Assembly: GCF_902460845.1 (NCBI RefSeq)
Contig: NZ_CABPVS010000001.1
Location: 232,380 to 296,379, forward strand
Source: Campylobacter concisus
GTDB taxonomy: Bacteria > Campylobacterota > Campylobacteria > Campylobacterales > Campylobacteraceae
Length of the DNA: 64,000 bases
Direction of reading: 5' to 3'
Part shown: positions 39,364-49,609 of the stretch, in pieces
Layout of the letters: every line of letters starts with the position of its first letter
How positions within the stretch are numbered: the stretch's first letter is position 1
The notes under the pieces: generated by a model
What the model saw: the letters and a program-made list of their open reading frames with translations, nothing else
The model's database searches: none
Told to the model about the DNA's origin: nothing
Position numbers and translations under genes: made by a program

Positions 39364-40053
39364 ATGAAAAATTTATTATTTGCGCTATTTGCGGCGTTAA
39401 ATTTATTCGCTAGCGAGCCTGGCCTTTCGCCATTGCTAGCCGCAGATACGCTAGAAAAGCTCAAAAAATGCAAAAACCCCGATCTAAACGCTACCAAAGA
39501 GTGCGTGCAAGCGGGCATAGTAGCGGCTAACTTAAAGCAAGACTACGGCGCGGCGGAGGGGCTATTTAGCCTAGCTTGCGCCAAAGGAGACGGCGAGGGC
39601 TGCTTTTATCTAGGCGAACTTTATAAAAATAATCTAGTAAAAGCCGCAGACAAGAGCGAGCGCGAGACTAAGATTAGCGCGTATTACAAGGCTAGCTGCG
39701 TCCTTTACGAGTATTTGCCGGGTTGCTTGGCGCTAGCAAATTTTATGCAAGAAGAGCTGAGCGACGAGGTGCAGTCGTTTGCGATAAACAATACCCTATG
39801 CAACAAAAAATACGCTCCCGGATGCTACAACGTGGGTTGGATGATAGAGCGAACGGGAGGCGATATTGGCGAGATGATGGAGTATTACGAGCGCTCGTGT
39901 AAGCTAGGCTACGTAGGCGGCTGCGCGAGAGCGGCGTGGCTGTATGAGGGAAATTTCAACGAAAACAGATACGAGCAAGTAAAAAAAGACGCGAAAAAGG
40001 CAAAGCAAATGCGAAAAAAGGCGTGCGAGCTAGGCGATAAGCAAAGCTGTTAA
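39364..40053 (+). CDS. Sel1-like cysteine-rich exported protein (GC-rich island)
   Basis: 229 residues from the ATG at 39364 behind AAGGAT; an upstream in-frame start at 39319 lies inside proC. Signal peptide ends near residue 17. Paired cysteines and short helical repeats (CAKGDGEGCFYLGELY, CKLGYVGGCARAAWLY, CELGDKQSC) place it with the Hcp/Sel1 proteins, though the repeats are irregular. Third gene of the GC-rich island. Confidence 0.8.
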   Translation: MKNLLFALFAALNLFASEPGLSPLLAADTLEKLKKCKNPDLNATKECVQAGIVAANLKQDYGAAEGLFSLACAKGDGEGCFYLGELYKNNLVKAADKSERETKISAYYKASCVLYEYLPGCLALANFMQEELSDEVQSFAINNTLCNKKYAPGCYNVGWMIERTGGDIGEMMEYYERSCKLGYVGGCARAAWLYEGNFNENRYEQVKKDAKKAKQMRKKACELGDKQSC

Positions 40054-40478
40054 ATTGACAATAAGGCGTTTTGACAAAAATTTTAAAACGATAAAACTCT
40101 AGAAAGTCTTAGCATAGCCAGCAATGTAGAGTAGTAACTTTTAGCATATTTTTGAATTCTGCAAGAAGTTTGCTAGTTTAAGTTTTTAAGTTTATAAAAA
40201 CTTTGCCATACTTTTTATAGTAGCTAGTGAAGTAAAGTTAAATTTTTACTTCACTAGATCCATAATTAAAATTTTTACAGAGCTTGTAAGCTAGAAAAAT
40301 TTTACTTATACCTTCAGCAATTAAGCCATCCAATAAAACTCATTGATAAATTTTCTGCCAAATCTTATTTTTAATAAAAATGAATATTAACTTTCTTAAA
40401 TAAAGCTAAATACAACAATGTAATTTTAAGCCATTAGGTTATAAGATTTTTTTAAATTTTATTTTTAAGGATTGCAAC
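40054..40478. other. 425-bp AT-rich intergenic region
   Basis: No convincing coding frame, RNA fold or strong hairpin seen. Composition returns abruptly to AT-rich directly after the Sel1 gene, so it marks the right edge of the island. The last 60 bases presumably carry the promoter of the cytochrome gene. Confidence 0.5.
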
Positions 40479-41048
40479 ATGAAAATGCTATTTTTAGCCC
40501 CTGTCTTAGCATGTAGTCTTGCTTTTAGTGCCGATGTCATCGCAAAAGATGCCAATATAACGCTAGATGGCAAGATGATAGGAAAGATCGAGGTTTTAAC
40601 ACCAGTTGAAGTCGTCGAAAAAGGTGATAAAACGAGTAAGATCAAGGTTAATGGCGTAGTTTCGGCAAACTATTTAGCCCAACTTCAAAGAAGTATAGAA
40701 GATCCTGAAGTTTTTGTAGCTTTTAATGACGAGAGCGAGGCAAATTTCAAAAAAGTAAAAGACCTTGAAGACGACTACGGCGAGGTTTGGTATCAAGTTG
40801 ATGGCGTTTATGAAGTGCCAAATGACGCACTTGGTGGCAACCAAAAAGAGCTTTACGCAAAGGCAAAGAAAATTTACGAAGAGACCTGCTCGGCATGTCA
40901 CAGGCTACATGAACCAAACAGCTTTACAGCGGCTCAGTGGCCAGCAAATTTAGCTGGAATGGTCGATGCAAAATTTGTAGCACTAGACGAAACTGACCTA
41001 AATTTAGTGCTCAAATACTTACAACACAATGCCAAAAAAGTAAAATAA
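40479..41048 (+). CDS. monohaem cytochrome c, electron donor to the N-/S-oxide reductase
   Basis: 189 residues with signal peptide (1-17). A beta-rich N-terminal domain (about 25-110) precedes a C-terminal haem region with CSACH at residues 137-141 and a likely axial Met in GMVDAKF. It corresponds in position to Cj0265c of Campylobacter jejuni, which pairs with the molybdoenzyme Cj0264c. Here the reductase gene follows after 20 bp. It probably carries electrons from the quinol pool in the periplasm. Confidence 0.85.
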   Translation: MKMLFLAPVLACSLAFSADVIAKDANITLDGKMIGKIEVLTPVEVVEKGDKTSKIKVNGVVSANYLAQLQRSIEDPEVFVAFNDESEANFKKVKDLEDDYGEVWYQVDGVYEVPNDALGGNQKELYAKAKKIYEETCSACHRLHEPNSFTAAQWPANLAGMVDAKFVALDETDLNLVLKYLQHNAKKVK

Positions 41049-41068
41049 ATTTTCATAAGGGAGAAAAT

Positions 41069-43510
41069 ATGAAAAGACGAGATTTCATAAAATTTTCTGC
41101 GCTTGCAGCCACTGCGGCACAAGCAAGTAGGATTGAAGGCGTGACAAAAACCATTTTTGACCAAAACAAAACCTTTGGCGCAAATAGATTTGGGCTATTT
41201 TGGGCAAATACCAACTCAAATCAAATCGTCTCTGTTGATCCATTTGAGGGCGATAAATTCCCAAATACCATGAATAATAGCTTGCCAGACCTCATCCAAA
41301 ACGAAAGCCGCGTGCTCTATCCATACGTAAGAAAGAGCTACTTAAAGGCAAAAGGCGCAGCAAAAAGTGAGCTTCGTGGCAAGGAAGAATTTGTGCGTGT
41401 TAGCTGGGATACAGCACTTGATTTAGCTGCAAAAGCCTTAAAAGAAAATTTTGACAAATATGGCCCTGAAAGCATCTACGGCGAATGCTACTGGTGGGGT
41501 GGTAGCGGTAAGATCAGCTGGGGCAGAACTGTTGGTCACAGGATGCTAAAAGTGCTTGGCGGATACGTCGAAGAGAGTGGCGACTACTCAACTGGAGCTG
41601 GCCTTGTCATCATGCCTCACGTCCTTGGAAATAGTGCGGTTTATGACGCTCCTACAAAATGGGAAGCTATGGTTAAAAATGCTAAGAACATCGTATTTTG
41701 GGGCACTGATCCGCTTGTAACTGGTCAAATTTCATGGCAGCCACCAACACACGATGGTTATCTTGGTATTAAAAAGATAAAAGATGCTGGCATTAAAACC
41801 TATAGTGTTTGCGTCTTTAAAAATGACACCACAAGATACCTTGACTCTGAAACTATCATCGTTCGTCCAAACACTGACGTAGCAATGATGCTTGGTATGT
41901 GCCACTATCTTTATGAAAACAATCTTTACGACGAGGAATTTATAAAAAAATACACAGTTGGTTTTAATAAATTTAAAGATTATTTGCTTGGTACGACCGA
42001 CAAAGTAGTAAAAGATATAAACTGGGCTAGTAAAATTTGTGGTGTAAAAGCTGAAGAGATTGCAAAATTTGCTACTGTACTCGCAAAAGAGCCAAGCACT
42101 ATCATCGCTGGTAGATCACTTCAAAGACAAGACCATGGCGAAATGAGCTTTTGGGGTATCGTAACTCTTAGTGCGATGCTTGGCCACATCGGCAAAGAAG
42201 GTCTTGGATTTGAGTTTAACCTCTACTACGGAAACGGCAGTACGGATAAGATAGCACCTGCTCTAAAAGGTATCAGCACTAGAATAAGCGAGAAATATGA
42301 AAACGTAGATGGTGCTCCGTGGAAGAAATTTAAAAACGTAACCATCCCATCTTCAAGATCAATCGAAGCCTTACAAAATCCTGGCAAAGAGATAGACTAT
42401 GATGGCTCTAAGATCAAACTTCCACATATGAGAGTAGCTTATATGGCCTCTGGTTCGATGTTTACAAGACACCAGGATGTAAACAATGCAGTTAAAGCAT
42501 GGCGTAAATTTGATACTGTTATCACAGCTGAGCCATTTTGGACAAGCACAGCTAAACTAAGCGACATCGTCTTACCAGTGGCGCTTGAGGTAGAAAGAAA
42601 TGACATCAACCAAAGTGTCCCATCAAGCGAATACATCGTGGCATACAAACCAGTAGTTGAGCCAATGGGTGAAAGCAGAAGTGACTACTGGATCTGCTCA
42701 CAAATTTGCAAACGCTGGGGTAGAGAAGAGGTCTTTACAGAGGGTAAAGATGAACTTGGCTGGGCAAAAGAATTTTACGCAGATGCGGTGGAACAAGCTA
42801 AAACACTAGATCTTAAAATGCCAAACTTTGATGAGTTTTGGAAAGAGGGCTATGTCAAATTTGACAAAGACAATGAAGAGACAAAATACTACACAAGACT
42901 TAGTGCATTTAGAGAAAATCCACACAAAAATCGCCTTGGCACGCCATCAGGCAAGATAGAGATCTACTCTCCAACTATTGCTAAATTTGGCTACAAAGAC
43001 TTTGCTCCACACTTTGCTTGGATCGAGCCGTTTGAGTGGCTTGGTAGTGAAAAAGCTAAAAAATATCCATTTAGCATCACAACCCCACACTCAAGATACC
43101 GCTTGCACTCTCAGCTAAATAACTCAATAATCAGAAACTACGCTGAAGTGAGCGCAAGAGAGCCGATGCTAATAAACACAAATGACGCTAAGAAAAAAGG
43201 CATCGCAACTGGCGATGTAGTGAGAGTCTTTAACGACAGGGGCGAAATTTTAGTAGGAGCACTTGTCACTGACATCATCCCAGAGCGTGTCATCGCTATT
43301 TGCGAAGGTGCATGGTACGACCCTGAAGTGCTTGGCGAAAGAAGCCTTTGCAAGCACGGTTGCATCAATGTCCTAACACGTGATAAAGGTACATCTAGCA
43401 TCGCTCAAAGCAACTGCGGACATACGATACTAGCGGATCTTGAAAAATATAAAGGCGAGATCAAACCAATAACTGCGTTTTCTAAACCAAAAATTTTACA
43501 ATCTTTGTAG
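41069..43510 (+). CDS. bisA: molybdopterin N-/S-oxide reductase (TorA/BisA family)
   Basis: 813 residues. Tat signal MKRRDFIKFSALAATAAQA. The MGD-binding blocks of the DMSO/TMAO/biotin-sulfoxide branch are present (GDYSTGAG, FWGTDPLVTGQISW, TTPHSRYRLHSQLNN, EGAWYDPE, SIAQSNCGHTILADLE). Reduces TMAO, DMSO, methionine or biotin sulfoxide in anaerobic respiration. The Mo ligand is expected at the third place of a WxSxG motif; here the sequence reads WGGSG (Trp143-Gly147), so a serine is one position later. Paired with the cytochrome upstream, ended by a strong terminator. Confidence 0.9.
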   Translation: MKRRDFIKFSALAATAAQASRIEGVTKTIFDQNKTFGANRFGLFWANTNSNQIVSVDPFEGDKFPNTMNNSLPDLIQNESRVLYPYVRKSYLKAKGAAKSELRGKEEFVRVSWDTALDLAAKALKENFDKYGPESIYGECYWWGGSGKISWGRTVGHRMLKVLGGYVEESGDYSTGAGLVIMPHVLGNSAVYDAPTKWEAMVKNAKNIVFWGTDPLVTGQISWQPPTHDGYLGIKKIKDAGIKTYSVCVFKNDTTRYLDSETIIVRPNTDVAMMLGMCHYLYENNLYDEEFIKKYTVGFNKFKDYLLGTTDKVVKDINWASKICGVKAEEIAKFATVLAKEPSTIIAGRSLQRQDHGEMSFWGIVTLSAMLGHIGKEGLGFEFNLYYGNGSTDKIAPALKGISTRISEKYENVDGAPWKKFKNVTIPSSRSIEALQNPGKEIDYDGSKIKLPHMRVAYMASGSMFTRHQDVNNAVKAWRKFDTVITAEPFWTSTAKLSDIVLPVALEVERNDINQSVPSSEYIVAYKPVVEPMGESRSDYWICSQICKRWGREEVFTEGKDELGWAKEFYADAVEQAKTLDLKMPNFDEFWKEGYVKFDKDNEETKYYTRLSAFRENPHKNRLGTPSGKIEIYSPTIAKFGYKDFAPHFAWIEPFEWLGSEKAKKYPFSITTPHSRYRLHSQLNNSIIRNYAEVSAREPMLINTNDAKKKGIATGDVVRVFNDRGEILVGALVTDIIPERVIAICEGAWYDPEVLGERSLCKHGCINVLTRDKGTSSIAQSNCGHTILADLEKYKGEIKPITAFSKPKILQSL

Positions 43511-43520
43511 AATTTATATA

Positions 43521-43553
43521 AATTTAGCCCTCGTTTGGGGGCTAAATTATTTT
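43521..43553. terminator. bidirectional terminator between bisA and the polymerase operon
   Basis: Stem AATTTAGCCC/GGGCTAAATT (43521-43530 with 43539-43548), followed by ATTATTTTT. The right arm includes the stop codon of the minus-strand YolD-like gene, so it can serve both convergent units. Confidence 0.8.
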
Positions 43554-43850
43554 TAGGTCATTTATATCTTCAAATTTGATCCTAGTTTTTACAACCATAA
43601 GAGTTTTATTTTTGAAATTTACATCGGAGATTAGCCCTCTAGCACTTGCATAGGTATAGCCGTCATAGTAGCTCACGTATACTTCATCAGCTGCTCTTAG
43701 CCTGCTTATCTTTTTTAAAATTTCATCCACCATGCTTTCATCAAGTTCAAGCTTTTCTCTTCTCTCACGCTCTTTTTGGCGGAGGGCTCGCTCTAAGGTT
43801 GATAGCGGATTAAACGAGCTAAAAATTTTTGCTCTATCTTTACTCGCCAC
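43542..43850 (-). CDS. YolD-like protein
   Basis: 102 residues. An N-terminal charged helical half (about 15-55) is followed by the YolD pattern VYVSYYDGYTYASARGLI then a strand ending in RIKFEDINDLKII. YolD-like proteins are common beside UvrX/YqjW-type Y-family polymerases in Firmicutes and may be UmuD-like partners. Overlaps the polymerase gene by 11 nt, so the two are one operon. Confidence 0.72.
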   Translation of the reverse strand: MASKDRAKIFSSFNPLSTLERALRQKERERREKLELDESMVDEILKKISRLRAADEVYVSYYDGYTYASARGLISDVNFKNKTLMVVKTRIKFEDINDLKII

Positions 43851-45102
43851 TTTTGTGCCCTCCGATCTTTTTATTTCTATCTTGCCCAGTGGCTTCTGGT
43901 AGTAGATCGATAGCTCTTAAAACCGAGTTTTTACCAAATTTTTCTTTTATGATATTTAGGGATTTTAAAACCGCCTTTTCTTTAGTATCATCCTCAAAAA
44001 GACTAGAGTGAGCTAGGCTCTCTTTTACTACGTCGTTTACACTGATGCTAATTTGCCTAATCAGCCCAACATTTTTTATCTTATTTAAGAGCAACTCTTC
44101 GGCTGAACTCATCAGCATGCTCGAAACATTTGTTGGTGTCTTAAACCGAACGCTCGCACGTTGTAGCGGCTTGAGTTTGTCGGCAAATTTTATATTTATC
44201 GTTATTCCACTTGCCATTACTTCTTTGTTGATCAGCCTAAGTGCTAGTCTATCAGCCATTTCTTTTAGTACGACTACCGCCTCACAACGTTCATAGTCTC
44301 TTGGTAAAATTTCAGAGCTAAAATAGGATTTTGTGCTTGGTTTATATGTTTTTATGTCAGCTATTGTCGTTGGCTCTATGCCATTTGCGTGATCTATCGT
44401 TATATAGGCATCAACTCCAAAAAATTTCTCAAGCAAGCTTCGCGGAGCATTTGCTATATCTTTCATACAAAAAATTCCATGTTTTTCCAGCTTTAGTCTA
44501 GTTTGCTTACCTATACGCCAAAAGTCATCTAAAGGTTGATGCGTCCAAAGACGTTCTTTATAAAGCTGCTCGTCTAAAAATGCAATCCCATCATCACTGT
44601 GCTTAGCTAAGATATCAAGGGCGATTTTTGCAAGGTATAAATTTGTGCCCATGCCACAAGTGGCAGTCACGCCAGTAGTTTTTAAAATTTCATCCATTAT
44701 CTTTTTGGCTATGGATTTTGCATCGGTATTATAAAATTTAACATAAGAAGTAAGATCGATAAAGGCCTCATCGATAGAATAGACATAGATATCATCTTTT
44801 GAGACATATTTTAGGTATATCTCATAAATTTTAGCCGCATAGTCGATGTAAAACTGCATTCTAGGCGGTGCGATGATAAATTTTATAGCCTTTGGTATTT
44901 CAAAAAGCCTGCATCTATTTTTCACACCTTTAGCTCTAAGGGCTGGACTAACGGCTAGGCAAACACTTCCGTTGCCACGACTATCGTCAGCCACGACCAG
45001 ATCGGCTTTAAACGGATCAAGTCCTCGCTCCACGCACTCAACTGATGCGTAAAAGGACTTTAGATCAATGACGGCATAAAATTTTTGCACTTCGTTTTTC
45101 AT
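43840..45102 (-). CDS. Y-family translesion DNA polymerase (UvrX/YqjW-like)
   Basis: 420 residues. Catalytic acids are Asp13 (FYAVIDLKSFYASVE) and the pair Asp111-Glu112 (SIDEAFID). Blocks such as CVERGLDP, LVVADDSRGNGSVCLAVSPALRAKG and NRCRLFEIP are typical of the Gram-positive UvrX/YqjW polymerases and not of E. coli DinB or UmuC. Copies damaged DNA, presumably in a stress response. The C-terminus ends with a short basic tail. Partnered with the YolD-like gene; likely acquired as a pair. Confidence 0.88.
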   Translation of the reverse strand: MKNEVQKFYAVIDLKSFYASVECVERGLDPFKADLVVADDSRGNGSVCLAVSPALRAKGVKNRCRLFEIPKAIKFIIAPPRMQFYIDYAAKIYEIYLKYVSKDDIYVYSIDEAFIDLTSYVKFYNTDAKSIAKKIMDEILKTTGVTATCGMGTNLYLAKIALDILAKHSDDGIAFLDEQLYKERLWTHQPLDDFWRIGKQTRLKLEKHGIFCMKDIANAPRSLLEKFFGVDAYITIDHANGIEPTTIADIKTYKPSTKSYFSSEILPRDYERCEAVVVLKEMADRLALRLINKEVMASGITINIKFADKLKPLQRASVRFKTPTNVSSMLMSSAEELLLNKIKNVGLIRQISISVNDVVKESLAHSSLFEDDTKEKAVLKSLNIIKEKFGKNSVLRAIDLLPEATGQDRNKKIGGHKSGE

Positions 45103-45197
45103 GGAGTGATTATAGATGAAAATTAGTAAAAGTTCGTTTTTGAAAAATCGATCTTAAGGCTAAAATTTCTAATAAAAATTTTTTAGAAACAAAATAA

Positions 45198-46321
45198 GTA
45201 AAATGGATAAATTTTACTAGTGGAGCCAGAGCAAATGCAACGCACAACGAAGTTAATATAATTGGTTCTACTATCGAAAAAAGTAGACAATCAGGTGTTT
45301 ATATTGATTTAACAGATAGAAGTGATGTAAATTCTAGCAAAGTAAAAATAAAAATGGCGAGTCTATACTTGGGGCTTTTGCTATACCAATAGATGTGACT
45401 TTTAAAATGAATGACTTTATGAGCGACTCAATGGGGGCTATTGAGCTTGATCTAAATGCACTAGAAGTTGCAAATTTGTTTGGCACATCTCATCTTGCTA
45501 AATATGCATTTGCTGATGACTTTGGTTATAAAAGCGACGTATATCAGCCAGCATACGAAAGCGATGAAAAAAACGTGATCAGTTTTGCAAATGTAAATGG
45601 ATTTAAAGCAGACTATGATGAGAGCGGCATTGATCTAAAAGGTGTTGGCTTATCAGCTGGCGTAGCATTTAGTGCAAAAGAGAACATTTATGGAGCTTTT
45701 ATTGAGAACTCATACGCTAAATTTGATAACAGCGATGAAGATGCCAAAATAGATGGCAGAGTTAGAAACTATGGACTTGGTATTTTTTCAAGGCTAAATT
45801 TGCCGCGTGATTTTTATATCGATCTCATGGCAAAAGCTGGTAGGAGTCAAACTAAGTTTGATGCGAAAGACATAGATTATAAAATCTCGATGCCATACTA
45901 CAATGCTAGCTTTGGCGTCGGCAAAAAGATAAAATTTGATAGCTTTATACTTGATAGTGGGCTAAACTACGCACTCTCTTATGTCGGTAGCGATGAGGCA
46001 AATATCGGACAAAGCACATTAAAATTTAGCAGCGTTACATCAAGTAGAGATAAAATTTACTCAAAAATAGCCTATGATGCTGGTAAATTTAATCCTTATG
46101 GAAAAATTAGCGCTGAGTATAAATTTAACACCAAGTCAAAAATAGCGGTGATCCAAGAAGACGAGGAGATCAGCCTAACTCAAAAAGGTACAAGTTCAGA
46201 GGTTGAGGTCGGTCTAAGATATACGCCAACTTATGTGACACTCATAAATTTTGGCATAGCACAATCTTTTGGTAAAAAAGATCAAAGCAGCGCAAAACTT
46301 CAGTTTGCTTATAGATTCTAA
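45198..46321 (+). pseudogene. decayed autotransporter: passenger remnant plus beta-barrel domain
   Basis: From 45198 a frame reads through a passenger-like stretch (NFTSGARAN, GSTIEKSRQSGVYIDL) and ends at 45403. A second frame continues the same protein from about 45350 (NGESILGAFAIPIDVTF) into 45395-46321. A one-base shift in the A-rich run 45343-45354 explains the break. The downstream part is a complete autotransporter-type beta-barrel ending in FAYRF, with the C-terminal aromatic residue needed for outer-membrane insertion. No signal peptide or upstream passenger remains, so it cannot be exported as it stands. Confidence 0.75.
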
Positions 46322-46351
46322 AATTTAGTGGCTTTTAGGCCACTAAATTTT
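46320..46351. terminator. bidirectional terminator
   Basis: Perfect 13-bp stem AAAATTTAGTGGC/GCCACTAAATTTT with a 6-nt loop, between the autotransporter remnant and aroC, flanked by T/A runs for both directions. Confidence 0.85.
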
Positions 46352-46366
46352 ACTCGTTTTATAGAT

Positions 46367-47434
<1,068 letters not shown>

Positions 47435-47442
47435 AATTTTTC

Positions 47443-48114
47443 CTATTTTTTGATTTTTTCTAGTGCGATTTTTGCTGCAAGCTGTTGGGCTTGCTTTTTA
47501 GAGCTGCCAACGGCGCGTGAAATTTCTTTTCCATTTAGTAGCAAGGCTATCTCAAATTCTTTCTTGTGATCAGGACCTGACGTGCCGATGAGTTCGTATG
47601 TTGGTATGACACCAAGACTGGCCTGAGTGACCTCTTGAAGAGCGGTTTTGTAGTCCTTTTCAAGGTGTGCAAAGTCGATCTGTGGATAGCAAAGCTCAAG
47701 CAGGGCGATCGAAATTTCTCGCACTTTATCAAGTCCAGCCTCAAGGTAGATAGCACCCATCACAGCCTCAAATGCGTCGCTTAAAATGCTATCTTTCTCG
47801 CGCCCGCCATTATTCTCTTCGGCCGTGCTTAACCTTAAAAATTTACCCATTTTTAGATGCCTTGCCATATTTGCAAAGCTTTTTTCATTTACAAGCGCAG
47901 CTCTTAGCTTACTCATGTCGCCCTCTGCGATCTTGCTAAATTTCTTAAAAAGATACTCAGCCACAAGCAGATCCATTACCGCATCACCCAAAAACTCTAG
48001 CCTCTCGTTATTTAACGCCTGTTTGGTGCTCTTGTGCGTTAGTGCCTCTTCTAAAAGTTCAGTTTTTTTAAATTTATATCTAAGACTTTCTTCAAATTCT
48101 TCTAAAATTTTCAT
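47443..48114 (-). CDS. rnc: ribonuclease III
   Basis: 223 residues. The RNase III signature [14 protein letters not shown] (about 36-49) and a second acidic site near [13 protein letters not shown] are followed by a C-terminal dsRNA-binding domain ending in [16 protein letters not shown]. Processes rRNA and structured mRNAs. Its start overlaps the rnhA stop (4 nt), indicating coupling. Confidence 0.96.
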   Translation of the reverse strand: MKILEEFEESLRYKFKKTELLEEALTHKSTKQALNNERLEFLGDAVMDLLVAEYLFKKFSKIAEGDMSKLRAALVNEKSFANMARHLKMGKFLRLSTAEENNGGREKDSILSDAFEAVMGAIYLEAGLDKVREISIALLELCYPQIDFAHLEKDYKTALQEVTQASLGVIPTYELIGTSGPDHKKEFEIALLLNGKEISRAVGSSKKQAQQLAAKIALEKIKK

Positions 48115-48545
48115 CTTTCATTCTCATCTTTTATTTTTAATGCCTCATCTCTTGCCATCTGGTCGCACTCCTCGTTTTCAGGGTGTCCAGCATGCCCCTT
48201 AACCCAGCTTGCCACGACTTTGTGAGGCTTTGAAATTTCTAAATACTCCTGCCAAAGCTCTACATTTTTTACATTTTTAAAATTTCTCTTTTGCCAGTTA
48301 GAAAGCCACTCATTTATGCTATTTACCACGTATGAGCTATCGGTAAATAGTCTCACTTCACAAGGCTCTTTTAGAGCTTTTAGTCCCATTATCGCAGCTT
48401 TTAACTCCATTTGGTTATTTGTCGTATATGCCTCGCCGCCGCTTGCTTTTTTCTGCGCTTCATTAAATCTCAATATATATGCCCAGCCTCCAGCTCCAGG
48501 GTTTCCAAGACACGAGCCATCACTAAAAAGTGTTACTATCTTCAC
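48111..48545 (-). CDS. rnhA: ribonuclease HI
   Basis: About 144 residues from the GTG at 48545, where homology begins ([17 protein letters not shown]); an in-frame GTG at 48581 would add 12 residues. Catalytic acids: Asp in LFSDGSC, Glu in [10 protein letters not shown], Asp in LFTDSSYVV, and the C-terminal Asp in [12 protein letters not shown]. Removes RNA from RNA-DNA hybrids. Overlaps the TPR gene upstream and rnc downstream. Confidence 0.93.
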   Translation of the reverse strand: MKIVTLFSDGSCLGNPGAGGWAYILRFNEAQKKASGGEAYTTNNQMELKAAIMGLKALKEPCEVRLFTDSSYVVNSINEWLSNWQKRNFKNVKNVELWQEYLEISKPHKVVASWVKGHAGHPENEECDQMARDEALKIKDENER

Positions 48546-49554
48546 TTGCTTTTTCTGTGATGTGGGATAAAATTTTGACACTTCCTAGCTCGTGACAGAC
48601 CGGACAGCGGTAAAAATGCATAGGAAATGAGTTTTTGCAGCTTTTGCAAACATAGTTAAAGCTTAACCCAGCCGCGTCAAATTTAGCATCTTTTAGTTTT
48701 TTGATAACGTTTAGCTCAAAGCCATCAATTTCACATGGCTCATCTATATCACCCTTTGCATAAAAGAGTGATTTGTACTTTGAATCGCTTAAATTTATAG
48801 GCGTTTTTAGGTTGTAAAGCAGATCGATCACATCTTCAAAACGAGCAAAATCTTTTAAATTTTCTAAATTTTCATTGTGTCTTATGAAAAGGGCTAAGAT
48901 CATGCGCTTTAAAAGCTCAAAATTTTGGCTAAGATGGGAGAGAATTTCTACCTTTTCATTAAAGCTTAAATTTCTATCATCAAGCGTGCTGATCGCCTTT
49001 ATATAGGCCTTTTGATCTTTTACATTTACACCAAGCTCTTCAAGAGAATTTAGCGCATAAAGAGCTTCTTTGTAGTTTTTAAGTTTTTCATCTATCATCG
49101 TTAAAAAGCGAAGTGCAAGCACATTTCTTGGGCTTAGTTCAAGCACTTTTTCAAAGACTTCACTAGCTTTTTTTAAAAATCCAGCCTTAAAATAGACCTC
49201 TCCAAGCTCGTTTAGGATAAATTCTTTTTCATTTTTATCTCTAACTTTGCCAAGCGCTATGAGATAAACACTAATTGATTTTTCAAAATCACCATTTTTA
49301 GCAAAAGTTTGCCCTAGCATGCAAAGGCTTTGGGCGTCTATCTCTGGGCTTTGTAGCATCTGCTTATGCTCGCTACTTATGCCGTCTTTGCTATCAAATT
49401 TTCTTATAAATTTTTCAATGCGTTTTTTCTCATCTTTGCTTGAAAAGATACCCCAAGCATAGCTTAATGCGGCTATCATCAAAATAATGCTAAATAAAAT
49501 AATAAGGCTAAATATCGGATCTCTGTGCCCAATGAAAAAAATATCCACGCTCAT
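48523..49554 (-). CDS. membrane-anchored TPR protein with C-terminal zinc ribbon (LapB-like)
   Basis: 343 residues. One N-terminal membrane helix (about 15-35), several TPR units (about 70-200), and a C-terminal CKSC...CPVC rubredoxin-like metal knuckle. This architecture is that of LapB/YciM, which regulates LPS synthesis by controlling LpxC turnover with FtsH. Homology to LapB is inferred from the domain layout only. First gene of the unit running to aroC. Confidence 0.72.
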   Translation of the reverse strand: MSVDIFFIGHRDPIFSLIILFSIILMIAALSYAWGIFSSKDEKKRIEKFIRKFDSKDGISSEHKQMLQSPEIDAQSLCMLGQTFAKNGDFEKSISVYLIALGKVRDKNEKEFILNELGEVYFKAGFLKKASEVFEKVLELSPRNVLALRFLTMIDEKLKNYKEALYALNSLEELGVNVKDQKAYIKAISTLDDRNLSFNEKVEILSHLSQNFELLKRMILALFIRHNENLENLKDFARFEDVIDLLYNLKTPINLSDSKYKSLFYAKGDIDEPCEIDGFELNVIKKLKDAKFDAAGLSFNYVCKSCKNSFPMHFYRCPVCHELGSVKILSHITEKASEDSNTF

Positions 49555-49596
49555 ACTTTGTAATAAAATTTTACTTTAATTATAACAAAGCGGTTG

Positions 49597-49602
49597 TATA
49601 AT
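49597..49602 (+). promoter_or_regulatory. -10 element close to the dnaG start
   Basis: TATAAT ends 7 bp before the dnaG ATG, so a transcript starting from it would have little or no leader. A second TATAAC at 49581-49586 could give a short leader. Confidence 0.45.
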
Positions 49603-49609
49603 TTTGCTT

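Noticed and set aside
38315..39518. Long minus-strand open frames (38315-38578, 38729-39208, 39135-39518)
   Set aside because: They are antisense to proC and the lipoprotein and arise because stop codons are rare in the GC-rich island. No homology-like features and no ribosome sites.
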